Source of the DNA: Lutjanus erythropterus
Lineage: Eukaryota > Chordata > Actinopteri > Lutjaniformes > Lutjanidae
DNA: 64,000 nt
NCBI GenBank assembly: GCA_020091685.1
Contig: CM034610.1
Coordinates: 29,127,673 to 29,191,672 of the forward strand
Reading direction: 5' to 3'
A program made the translations under genes and the position numbers. Positions 13,301-23,244 of the stretch are shown here, one piece after another (position 1 is the first letter of the stretch; every line of letters starts with the position of its first letter). A model generated the notes under the pieces. The model worked only from the letters and a program-made list of their open reading frames with translations, had not been told where the DNA came from and searched no databases.

Positions 13301-15722
13301 TCATTGTGCATTGTTCTGATCAAAGTGTGTGAAGGTGGATTAGAAAACAGGTTCTTGATGTGAAGTCGAGGGACTGACAGGGAAGAATGTTTGTTCTCTC
13401 AGGGGGGTCGGACTGAAAACCTGTCTCCCCCCTCTGTCTCCTGGTGCTGCTGTTGGACATTGTCCTACTTTTTCCCCCTGAACTCAGCGTTCCCATGTAG
13501 CTGAGAATGACCTTTGCTTTGATTGACTCTGGAGTCTCAACTGAAAACATTGTGCACTAAAATTCTTCTATTTCTTTTCTACGTGAGAAAAAACACACGT
13601 TCACACAGTATAAAAGCAGACAGGATCTTTTATTATATGTACGTTATATTCTTTATTTTGTGTTTATGCAGCAGTTGTTTCTTGTTGGTCCATCAATGTC
13701 AAACAAATATTGAAATTCGAGGAATTGAGATCCAGTTTGGTTGATGTGGTTCCTGATTTACCAGCTGAACAAAGCGAGCTGCCACCGTCTGGATGCCCTG
13801 ACAGACCCAAGTTCACTGTGTGTCAGTTTGTTTTTGGAAACTTAAATTAGGGCAAACCTGACACTAAGCACTGCAACACTATATGCATCTTATAAAGCAA
13901 TTCTGTGGCTTTACTCTGTAAAATAATATAATCTGACATCAAATTCTGACTTTCTGACCAGGATGTCTGATTACAAACTTCATATAACCTGTGATATAAC
14001 ATGATTGTCTGTAGACATGTAACTAAACCTGTGCGTTCTCTGCAGCACATCGGCCTCCACATGTTCTCTCCGACCCGCCGACCAAAGAGGATCTACCAGA
14101 TGACCCACGGCGTCCTGAACCTGCCACGTAACTTCCTGTTGGACTGGATGTTTGGACACTCGCTTATCAACTGCCACGTGGAGCATCACCTCTTCCCCTT
14201 CCTGTCTGACTACATGTGTTTAAAGGTGGGAAATCATTACATTATTATCAGTTCACCACGTTGGTGTTTCACCTTGTCGATTTTCACTGTGCTGGATTTT
14301 TTTTGCAGCACGAAGTGAGATTGATTTATGGAACAATTATTGAAGAGTTCAAGGGTGGGAACAAACAGGAAGCCACATAATTGTTTACTACAGTCATTAC
14401 ATTGAATTTATAAAACAATAATAAGGCAATTTATAATGTATTTGTATGAAATAATGTCATAGTTGCATTAAATACTGAGTGTTTATGACAGGGACGTGCA
14501 CACATATTTTGGAACCCCGACACCCAACTAAACGTGTCTCCAGCAATAATAAAACAAAATCCACTCCCTTGACAATAAGTAAACAATTATAACTATTGTT
14601 CAAGTGTACATGTAGCTTTTTTCAGGATGCAATTCAGAATTAGATTTAGGTTTATAGGTTTACAGATAGGAAGAATTTGTCTTGGTGTTTTGGCATAACA
14701 ATAAACATAGTAAGTAGAAAAATGTAATGAAAGATAAAAAACGAGTCAAACAGCATAAATAGAAAATAGAGTTACTGTAGAAACATGACGATGACACATG
14801 GCGGCAGAAGACTTCTGCTCCCTCTGTAGGGTATTTTTACAGTGGTATAGAAGTACTTTTACTTTAGTAAAGGATCTCAATACTTTATTCCACCGCTGCT
14901 CAGTCACGTCCACCCCGAGCACAGCAGCTCTTTCTCCTTCTGTCCCTCACAGACACACAGAAACACCCACCTCAAATATACACAGAGTGAATAATGATTT
15001 ACACAGTCAAATACCACCTGCAGCACACACTCTACAGAAACTCTCCCCCGAGGTGAACATGTCTGATACCAGATATACAGTTTGCATTGACTGTACATTG
15101 GCCTCTCCTGAGACAAAGGAACAATGCAGCTCCTGCACGAGATTATTCTACCCAACACTATATGAAGGAGTTGAAGCTGTGCAACATGGGCATTGGTACT
15201 TTCATAAAAGTATTAAAATGTGTATTTTGCAAGGCTTAAAATTGACATCAACTTCTTAAAATCTTTAATATAATATAGTTAAGACGGACATCAGGACTCA
15301 AATAAACTACATGCATGAAGATTGAAATAAAGTGTCCCCCACAGAGGACAAATATGAATTGCAGAGTCTCAGAAGGATATGGCGGTGGTGCACGTCAGCC
15401 TCTTGTGGCCAAAATGAGTATTACAACAACAAACAGGAAGAAAAATTCTCATCACATTTTTCTTTTCACAAAGAAAAAAAAGAGGATGATTGACCACCAG
15501 GATTTTTTTGGACTTCCATACAGAGTTGTTATTTTCTGTTGTTTTCACCTATAAAACTGTGTGTCTCTGCAGGTGAAGCCGGTCGTGTCCAAGTATCTGA
15601 CTGAAAAGCAGCTTCCGTACCAGGAGGACAGCTACCTCTCCCGCCTGCGCTTATTCTTCCACAAATACCAGGAACTGATGGTGTTTGCCCCGCCCATCAC
15701 AGAGCTGGTGGGGGTGCAGTGA
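2494..15722 (+). CDS. fads6: Fatty acid desaturase 6, six exons
   Basis: Coding exons are 2494-2640, 8448-8614, 11998-12178, 12361-12548, 14046-14225 and 15573-15722 (TGA). The product is about 337 aa, close to human FADS6. It is a multi-pass membrane di-iron desaturase-family protein whose substrate is not established. Exon 1 carries the family signature SSWWER at residues 28-33. The three histidine boxes are HLASH (82-86, exon 2), HIKMHH (119-124, exon 3) and HVEHH (272-276, exon 5). The C-terminus, ending in a PPITELVGVQ-like stretch, matches the mammalian protein. Exons 2-6 join in phase with GT-AG introns. The join of exon 1 to exon 2 is one base short: exon 1 ends in phase 0, whereas exon 2 needs one preceding base. 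The start is the only ATG that gives the conserved N-terminus. Identity is firm; intactness at the first junction is open. Confidence 0.93.
3122..3260. mobile_element. Decayed MITE-like element (TTGGGGAATGTTAC type)
   Basis: It begins GTTGGGGAATGTTACTTTT and carries repeated AAAGTAAT/ATTACTTT motifs in both orientations, as in a common teleost non-autonomous DNA element. A related block lies at about 47075-47200. Ends and target duplication are not clear, so the family call is tentative. Confidence 0.4.
4719..5059. mobile_element. Possible MITE with CACTGT termini
   Basis: The block begins CACTGTAAAAACC and ends TTAAACAGTG, giving short inverted ends around about 340 bases of AT-rich, coding-free DNA. 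No matching target duplication is visible. The pattern resembles teleost hAT-type non-autonomous elements, but this is inference. Confidence 0.35.
6804..6860. repeat. (CA)n microsatellite
   Basis: About 28 CA dinucleotides with one interruption, in fads6 intron 1. Confidence 0.95.
7291..7330. repeat. (GT)n microsatellite
   Basis: Twenty pure GT dinucleotides in fads6 intron 1. They create a spurious Val-Cys open frame that is not a gene. Confidence 0.95.
8731..8822. mobile_element. MITE fragment (TTAAAGGAATAGTTTGACATT end)
   Basis: It starts TTAAAGGAATAGTTTGACAT and continues with the AGAGTTAGATGAGAAG segment common in a teleost MITE. A block with TTTATGCTAAGCTAACTGGC and TTCATATTTACGTCAC at about 10411-10475 looks like the opposite end of the same family, so the element may be split or present as two truncated copies. 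Confidence 0.5.
9001..9153. mobile_element. hAT-like MITE relic
   Basis: The left end CAATGGTTCTCAG and right end TTTGAGAGCCGCTTG form imperfect inverted termini resembling the CAGTGGTTCTCAAA ends of teleost hAT-type MITEs. The flanking octamers TTGTTGTG and ATGTAGTG match at six of eight positions, as expected of a decayed 8-bp target duplication. Confidence 0.45.
11463..11790 (-). pseudogene. LINE reverse-transcriptase relic
   Basis: On the minus strand the segment shows a GLSQGSV motif (reverse-transcriptase GxPQGS-like), a YADD catalytic box in another frame near 11605-11632, and a downstream FKYLQFLLDSQLKFDKHIK stretch matching the YLG-LDS region that follows the active site in non-LTR retrotransposons. 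The motifs are in different frames, and the rest of the element is missing. It is a dead 5'-truncated or internally eroded copy within fads6 intron 2. The LINE clade is not resolved. Confidence 0.6.
12595..12665. mobile_element. MITE end fragment (CAGTGTTTCCCAAACTT)
   Basis: The segment opens CAGTGTTTCCCAAACTTTTT and continues GTGGGGACCCACTTTT, resembling the terminal part of a common teleost hAT-like repeat. Only one end is visible, inside fads6 intron 4. Confidence 0.4.
14226..15572 (+). other. fads6 intron 5
   Basis: A 1.3-kb intron containing the first copy (14511-14770) of a roughly 260-bp sequence repeated downstream of the gene. An open frame at 14798-15259 has no recognisable domain and appears to be chance. 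Confidence 0.75.
14511..14770. repeat. Copy A of a 260-bp dispersed direct repeat
   Basis: This stretch, from GGAACCCCGACACCC to AGAAAATAGA, recurs almost base for base at 17673-17928 in the same orientation. Differences are a few substitutions and small indels; copy A has an extra AGAATTTG-like segment. No terminal inverted repeats are obvious. Confidence 0.85.
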
Positions 15723-16178
15723 TGGAGGACCAGAGGAGAGACTCTATTCAGACTAAAGACTGCTGCTCGAAAGCACAACAAGCTTCAGCGTTTGAGTTTG
15801 TCTCTGTCAACGTTTGAATAGTCTCTAACATGCAGAGTAGGTTTTAATCAATAACACACTGACACATGATGTTAGGAGATCGATTCACTTTAAAACTCTC
15901 AACGATTATTATATTAACTTAATGAACATCCTGCACTTTTACAGCAATTTAATAAGAAGCACAAAGATAAACACTGAACCAGAAGCTGAGCTGATTGTGT
16001 TAAAAGTCACAGTGGGACATTAATCAAAGCTTTTAAACTGACCTGAGGCCTGTTTGATGAAGCAGATAATTCAGCTCTCTGTTAGGAAGCTGCAGGCTTC
16101 GTGCAACATCAGGGGATTCAGAGGATCACATTTCATGTGATGTATGCAGAAACAATTCAGTCACTGCATCAGTAAAAT

Positions 16179-16184
16179 AATAAA
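16179..16184 (+). terminator. fads6: fads6 polyadenylation signal (AATAAA)
   Basis: A canonical AATAAA about 457 bases after the fads6 stop codon, and a plausible end for its 3' untranslated region. Confidence 0.5.
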
Positions 16185-16374
16185 TTCTCAAATCCAAGTA
16201 AATGTTACTGAGCACAGCAGTAGAATATTAAAACAGCAATAGAAATTTAACATAGTACAATAACAAATCTGTTAGAAATTACTGTAAATCTGCAGTATTT
16301 TATCTGCTTTAATACACTTTTTCTTGTACAGTAAACATAGATTTCAGGGGGACATTTAGAACACATGCATGTAA

Positions 16375-16556
16375 GGCTGCAACTAATGATTCATTTTAAC
16401 ATTGATTAATCTTGATTAGGAGTGAAGAAACCAGAAGAGATTCACGTTTCAGAAGCTGAAATAAGACAATGTTGACTTTTTTTCGTAATAATTATTTTAA
16501 TTATCAAAATACTTGTGATTAATTTAATAATAATCAATTAATCGTTGCAGCTGTAC
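16375..16556. mobile_element. ATTAATCG-type dispersed element, copy 1
   Basis: It begins AAGGCTGCAACTAATGATT and ends AATCAATTAATCGTTGCAGC, with the internal AGTGAAGAAACCAGAAGAG motif shared with copies at 40724-41014 and 58207-58490. The ends are mutually inverted (GCTGCAACTAATGATT against AATTAATCGTTGCAGC), as in a non-autonomous DNA transposon. Confidence 0.55.
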
Positions 16557-16751
16557 ATGCATTTGTGCTCTGATTAAAAACACAAAAGTAGCAGAGGACT
16601 TTTATTTTGACAAACCACTAGAGTGCAGCTCACAGATACAACAGTGTAAAGTCTGTATAAGGCATCATCCAACCTCAAAAGCAACTGTTAGAATCTTTTT
16701 TTTTTTTTAGTTTACTTTTAGAAGTGTTGTTTGCTGGTTTGCTAACTAATC

Positions 16752-16880
16752 TTAAAGTTAAGTTTCCTGCCCATAATCAAAGCTTATCTAAGCTAAGTTT
16801 AGCTAAGGTGCTAACTGGTGCATAAAAATTCACCAGAATGCAGGAAGTGAAAAGTTTGATGCTTAAAATTTCCAGGAGGA
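16752..16880. repeat. Left direct repeat flanking a foldback
   Basis: The segment with AAGCTTATCTAAGCTAAG, GGTGCATAAAAA and CACCAGAATGCAGGAA motifs recurs in the same orientation at about 17545-17672. The two copies bracket the foldback at 16901-17544. Confidence 0.75.
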
Positions 16881-16900
16881 AGGACTCCCAGACCCACTAC

Positions 16901-17544
16901 TTAAAAGGACAGTTCACTTCAAAATTAAAAATACATATTTTCCTCTTACCTGTAGTGCTATTTATACATCCTGATAGTTTTGGTGTGAGTTGCAGAGTTC
17001 TGGAGATATCAGCTGAACAGATGTCTGTCTTCTGTCCAATATAATGGAATTAGATGGCACTCAGCTTGTGGCCCTCAAAGCACCAAAAAATACATTTGAG
17101 AAACTCAACAGCAGTGTCTCTTTACAGAAATCATGACTCAGTTACTTAAGATAATCCAAAGACTTTGTTGGGAGCAGTTTCACGTTGGAACTACTTTCTT
17201 CCTAGTAGAAAACAAAGTAGTTCCAGTAGGTTTCCCTGCAGAAAAAAAGTAGTTCTTACATGAAACTGCTCACGAAAAGATCTATGGATTATCATGAGTA
17301 ACCAGGTCATGATTTCTGGAAAGAGACATTGCTGTTAAGTTTTTCAAATGTTTTTTTTTTTGGTGCTTTGAAAACAACAAGCTGAGTGCCATATAGTTCC
17401 ATTATACTGGAGAGGAGACTGATATCTGCATGGCTGATATCTCCAAATCTGCAACTCACACCAAAACACTCTAGATGGATAAACAGCACCACAGGTCAGA
17501 GCAAGAATATGTATTTTTGATTTTGTGGTGAACTGTCCCTTTAA
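16901..17544. mobile_element. Foldback (long inverted repeat) element
   Basis: The left end TTAAAAGGACAGTTCAC and right end GTGAACTGTCCCTTTAA are inverted. The arms (about 300 bases each, 16901-17200 and 17221-17544) pair along most of their length. Shared landmarks include TTTTGGTGTGAGTTGCAGA against TCTGCAACTCACACCAAAA, and GCACTCAGCTTGTG against an inverted counterpart. There is no coding capacity. This is a teleost-type non-autonomous foldback. TTAA at both outer ends could be a target site or part of the termini. Confidence 0.75.
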
Positions 17545-17672
17545 GGTAATGTTTCCTGCCTATACGTAAAGCTTATCTAAGCTAAGTTTAGTGAGTGATG
17601 GCACAAATCGGTGCATAAAAAAATCACCAGAATGCAGGAAATGAAGAGTCTGGAGTTTAAAATTTCTGGGTG
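17545..17672. repeat. Right direct repeat flanking a foldback
   Basis: Diverged second copy of 16752-16880, sharing AAGCTTATCTAAGCTAAG and CACCAGAATGCAGGAA. It runs directly into copy B of the 260-bp repeat. Confidence 0.7.
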
Positions 17673-17928
17673 AGGAACCCCGACACCCAACTAAACGTGT
17701 CTCCAGCAATAATAAAACAAAATCCACTCCCTTGACAATAAGTAAACAATTATAACTATTGTTCAAGTGTACATTTAGCTTTTTTCAGGATGCAATTCAG
17801 AATGAAATTTAGGTTTATATGTTTACACATAGGAAGTCTTGGTGTTTTGGCATAACAATAAACATAGTAAGTAGAAAAATGTAATGAAAGATAAAAAAAC
17901 GAGTCAAACAGCATAAATAGAAAATAGA
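17673..17928. repeat. Copy B of the 260-bp dispersed direct repeat
   Basis: Near-identical to 14511-14770 in the same orientation. It starts at the same GGAACCCCGACACCC and ends at the same AGAAAATAGA. The small number of differences suggests a fairly recent copy. Confidence 0.85.
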
Positions 17929-18082
17929 CAAATAAGAATAAAATGTGTAAAAATAGTATAAAAATGTGTACAATATTTTATTTAATTTTACAGAACTAAA
18001 AATCAGATCAATCAAAACATATTTAGGATTTGCTGAAAACTTTTTGTCATGGTTACCGTCAACAGTAACATTATATTCAACC

Positions 18083-18252
18083 TTTAAAGGAGCAGCTCAG
18101 ACTTTTTTTCAGATTTGTTTCTCAGCGCTTCTGGTCTTTATGCTAAACTGTGCTAAGCTAAGACACAGACACACAGACCGGTGTTGACTGTGCTCGTTTA
18201 ACGCTCAGCATAAAGAAAGTGTGTTTCCAAAAATGCTGAACTATTCCTTTAA
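18083..18252. mobile_element. MITE with TTAAAGGA termini
   Basis: The left end TTTAAAGGAGCAGCTCAG and right end CTGAACTATTCCTTTAA are imperfect inverted repeats around about 135 bases containing the TTTATGCTAA / GCTCAGCATAAA inverted motifs. It is a complete short non-autonomous element between fads6 and trim16. Confidence 0.6.
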
Positions 18253-19710
18253 CAGTATCTGTTTGGATGTAGACCGGTGCGCTGCAGACAGAAATGTTAG
18301 GAGACAGGTCTCTGTCTCCATAGTGACAGATGTGGATGCTGTTGTTTAATTTTCTGTGTCGTCATGTCAAAGGCTCGTCCGCTGTAGCTACAGTAAGAAC
18401 ATAGACGTGTCTCTGTGTGTTTTATTTTATTTTATGATAATAAATTTTAACATGAATTTTCAAAAATTAACCATGATTTATTGCCTTTATTGTGACATTG
18501 CCTTATATTCCAGCATCCAAACATCTGTGCTGCCTATATTAAGTTATTCTTTATGTGACATTCCTGATGAAATAAATTATTGTGTATTTATGCAGAGAAA
18601 ACAAAAATATCTATCATTTCTTTAATACCTGTAGAAAGTGATGACAAAAAGTGTGTACTCAAAGTCACACAAAGTAAAAGTCCTTCACACATTCACACAT
18701 ATAAACAAATATAACAAATAAAAACTATTTATTGTATTTTGTTTATGACATTAAAATACTTAAAGCAGTGCTTGTATATATTTTTGCCACTTGGGGGCAG
18801 CAGAGCAAACTGTAAACAAAACACTGACACATTATCACCTCATTAAGTTTGAACATCAGCTGTTTCCTCTTTACATTTGCACATTAAAGTAGACCCTGCT
18901 TTATCATCTCATAATTTACAAAATGAACATCATTCTGTACTGAAGAAGACCTGAGACCATAAACTTTGTCGTAACTTCACCGGCCCGAGGAAATAATGAC
19001 CATGCATCATACAGATGTTTTTTTTAAGTTTTACTTTCCCAAACCACCACAGTTTTGCAAAATAGCCCCCCCTCTTTTTGATTAAATGTTGGCAATTTTC
19101 TATTATTTCAGGAAATATTTATGTGATTGGAAGTATAGTTTAAGATTAACCTTAAACTATCTAAATCTCATTGATCTCTGCAGAGTAAAATCTGTCTCTG
19201 TTCAGCTGATTGGCTGAACACACATGTGATTAATCACATGACAACATGAGAGCTGCTCCTCACACTTCACAGTGAGTCACTAATGTTTTACTCTTAATTT
19301 TAGCAGATAACTTTTACTCTCACTCAGAGTTTCCAGTCAGGCTGTGGTCACTTGGTGGCAGTATATCTGCACTGCTCTTTTTTCTTTGTGTTCTTGCTGA
19401 TTCACTCAGTCTGTTTGGCATTTTCACCGGATTTTCCACTTGAACTTTGGAGCAGCAGAAAAGGCTGCGGCAAAGATCTCCCTCAGTTTGATCAAGATAG
19501 TTCAATCACACTGCAGCAGATTCATCAGGTAAAACTGATCGGTTAATGAGTCCATCAGTGAAACATCTGTAAACAATGAGCTAGTTTCAGTTCATGTTCA
19601 AACACAGGGACATGTGGGAGATTCTGCAACTCTACACCTCTGTTCCTCATTTGCCATGTGGGCTCCACCCTGTGGTTTCTTTCTCCTCCAGGGGAGGGGA
19701 GTGCAGTGAT

Positions 19711-19716
19711 TGTGTA

Positions 19717-19739
<23 letters not shown>
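19711..19739. repeat. (TG)n microsatellite upstream of trim16
   Basis: Short TG run with one TA interruption, about 230 bases before the trim16 start codon. Confidence 0.9.
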
Positions 19740-19748
<9 letters not shown>

Positions 19749-19964
19749 ATCACTTGTTTGCTGGCCCGCCTGCTTGCATGTGAGTGCTGAGGAGGCGGAT
19801 AACATTCAGACTGAGACTGACATCCTCTGAGGTGTGGCTTTCCAGGCTCTTTAGTGTGATCCAGGAACTACCGGCGCTCAAAAAGTGGCTGAGCCAGTTC
19901 TGTTGAGACTGCAGAAGAGAGAGGAGGCTGACGGACGGAGACGGACAGAAGACGGATCGAGGAC

Positions 19965-21926
19965 ATGGCAGATACAGCGGCTGAAGAAGCAGCTCCCACC
20001 TCCACCCAGCAGCTGTGTGCCGTCTGCTCAGGTGCACTGACCGGGGACACGCCGGCAGCCTGCGGTCACTCTGTCTGTGGCTCCTGTCTCGGGAACAAAA
20101 GTAAAGGATGTCCTGAATGTCTGCAGAGCTCAGACAAGCCTGAACCTGCTGAGGGCCCCAAACAGAATGGGACAGAGGCCCCTGTGATTGAGAGCAAAGA
20201 GGAGCAGGACCCCAAGACGGCTGAGGAGACCAAAATCCAGGAGGATCTGAAGGAGTCTGAGGACCCGAAGAAGCCTGAGGAATCAGAGGCAGAGACGGAC
20301 GGAGAGGTGAAGAATGGAGCCAAAGAAGAAGAGGAGGTCAAAGAGGAGGAGGAACCTCTGGGCCCCGACGACGTGGTGTGCGACTCCTGCATCGAGAGCC
20401 CCTGCAGGGCCCTCAAGTCCTGCCTGACCTGCCTGGTGTCGTACTGCGAGGCCCACCTCCGGCCTCACCTGGAGAACCCCAAGTTTCAGAACCACCGGCT
20501 GGTGGAGCCGCTCAGGGACATCGAGAGACGGACCTGCGAGAGCCACAAGTGGCCCCTGGAGCTGTTCTGCTGCGCCGACGCCTGCTGCGTCTGTCAGGAC
20601 TGTGTGACGGAGGAGCACCGGGGCCACAACACCATACCTGTGGTGGAGGCTCGCAGACGGATAGAGGTCAGTCATACTTTTATTATTTTCTGTGTCATTT
20701 TTCTTTCAGTAGAACTCAACAAAACTGCAAGTTTGTATATTAAATTCACCTTTAGTCTTCTGTACAGATATCATCCTCAATTTTGATACAGTTTTGCCAG
20801 TTAAGTCTGTAGTTTCAAACCTTTTTACATGTAATCAGAGGCGGCAAAAGTCCACACATTATTTACTCAAGTAGAAGTACAGATACTTATAGAAAAAGTA
20901 GAAGTACTGATTCAACTTCTTTACTGCAGTAAAAGTGAAAGAGTCCAGGCTCTGAACTGTACTCACACATACTTATTTCCCTGTGGTGCACCATTGTGTC
21001 AACTGAGCAGAGGTGGCAAAAGTACACACAAGCTGTACTCGAACAAAAGTACAGATACTTGTGTAATAAAGGTAAAAGTAGAAGTACTGATTCAACTTCT
21101 TTACTGCAGTCAAAGTGAAATAGTACAGGGTGTGAAATGAAAAGTGAAATGTAGTGTCAGATAGTGTAATGTCTCCGCACTCGAGTCTCCGTCTGTTTTG
21201 CAATGTTACATCTTTTACACAATTTTTTGTCTTGTTACATCTTTTTTTTGTCAAGTTACATCTTTTCCACATTTTTAATCTTTTTTGTCATTATGTCGTT
21301 TTCATCATGTTACATAACTTATGCCATTTTTTTCTTGTTGCATCTTTTTTGTCTCGTTACGTCTTTTACGTCTGTTTCATCCTTTTTGTCTTGTTGCATC
21401 ATTTTCATCTTGTTACGTCTTTTACTTCATTTTCGTCTTGTTTCTTTTGTTGTTATGTCTTTTACGTATATTTTCATCGTTTTTGTCTTGTTACATCTTT
21501 TTCATCTTGTTATGTTTTCATCTTGTTACATTGTTTTCATCTTATGTCTTTTACATCCTTTTCGTCTTGTTTCATATCATTATGTATCGACCCTTGGTAC
21601 TGGTGTGTAAAAGATCTCCCACCCCTCCTTTATCGGAGTACACCCAGACTGAAGGAGACACAGTGTCTCTTTGTTTGTTGTTTTGTCTGTGTTTGTCATG
21701 GTTTTGTGTTCCTTTGTAGTAGGGAAAACCAGGACACTTTTAGGGAAAACCACACGTTTTGTCTGAGCTTCACAAACTCAGTGCTCATTCATGCTACATC
21801 TCTCAAACCTTGATACACAGGAGCCACATCTGTCTCCTAAAAATAAAACTCACCAGGACATCTACTACACAATATATATATAAATAAACTGAATAAATTG
21901 AACCATTTAAAGTGGCATGAAAATAC

Positions 21927-21973
<47 letters not shown>

Positions 21974-23174
21974 CTGTATTCCTGAATGTGTCTCTATCAT
22001 ATAAGGGTTCAATCACTGTTACAGCTGTGGCAGATATAGAATTCTGCCCCTGGGGTGCAGATTTGTGGGCTCAGATCTGACAGTATACACACTTGATACA
22101 CACTTCTTCAGGCCTTGAGTTTGCAAAGTCTTCCATCAACACGATGCAGAAATTTTCATCATCTTCACGAAGTGTCACAACTGTCCCCACCCCGATCAGA
22201 CATTACGTGGTTAACTGTTTTAGTGTGTAGACTTAAAGGTAGCATGAATTCAAAGAGTTAAAGTAGAGAAACTGTGTGTACAATACATGAACGAAACGAT
22301 AGGCAAAAAATAATCTTTACTAAAAAAAAAAAAGTTTCCAATCTGATAATCTGTTTTTTAGGCGTAAAATCTACAATGTTGCTCACAGAGACGTGCCACT
22401 TCTGTGAGCTCAAAAAGGAAATGTGAGGGAACCGCAACACTTTTCTACACCTAATCTGGTGTTACAACACTCCCCAGCCTCCCCTACTTTTGTGTCTGTA
22501 GTTGTTTTATGTCTCTTTGAGTTGTTTTGCATCTCTGTGGTACTTTTGTCTCTCCTTGTGATACTTCTGTCTCACTTTGTATTACTTTTGCCCCTGTGTG
22601 AGGTATTTTTTTGTCATTCTCCGTGGTACTTTTGTGTCTCTTTGTAGTTGTAGGATTAAGTTTTGCAAAGAAACGTTAACTGTCCCTTCAAACAGACTCT
22701 CTGACACCAGGACCTGACCAGAAGGCCTTTTCAGAAATACATCAATCAGTTTTTGGACTGTTGGTTACAAATAAATAAATAAATAAATACTCTGCAGACG
22801 TTTTTTCACTAAATCTTGGCATTTTATTATTTTATGAGATAAATTATTTATTATAATAATTCTTAGCTTCATTAGTTGCAGCACATTAAATATTAAGTCC
22901 ATAGCATTCTCAAATTACACCTCAGTCCTCTGTGTGGTTTTGTTATCTGACAGCTTTTCTTTTGTTATTTACTTTTCAATGTGTAACAAAGGTAAAGTCT
23001 ACACAGTCTGATCAGACACACAGGACTGAAATTATTCTTACTGTCTGATAAAATCAAAGTTTTTTGACCAAAAGAACAAAATATGACACCTCAACTGACA
23101 CTAATTTACAGTTTGAGCTCCAATAATAATATCTTTAAATCATATCCACAGTTTTTTCACATATTGAGGAATAC

Positions 23175-23244
<70 letters not shown>

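Larger units (their letters stand above)
15723..19964. other. Spacer between fads6 and trim16
   Basis: It contains the fads6 3' untranslated region (likely polyadenylation signal at 16179-16184), an ATTAATCG-type element (16375-16556), a direct-repeat pair flanking a foldback element (16752-17672), copy B of the 260-bp repeat, a TTAAAGGA-ended MITE (18083-18252) and a TG repeat close to trim16. The trim16 promoter and 5' untranslated region probably lie in about 19300-19964. No extra gene is supported. Confidence 0.7.

Noticed and set aside
14798..15259. 153-codon frame in fads6 intron 5
   Set aside because: Low-complexity composition, no domain, and a poor match to neighbouring exon codon use.
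16901..17544. piggyBac-type element, because TTAA is present at both outer ends
   Set aside because: The TTAA lies within the inverted termini, and the arms are inverted along their whole length, which fits a foldback better. Other genomic copies would be needed to decide.
21154..21813. Long plus-strand open frame rich in Phe, Leu, Cys and Ser
   Set aside because: It is produced by the T-rich minisatellite, open in three frames at once, with no conserved domain.
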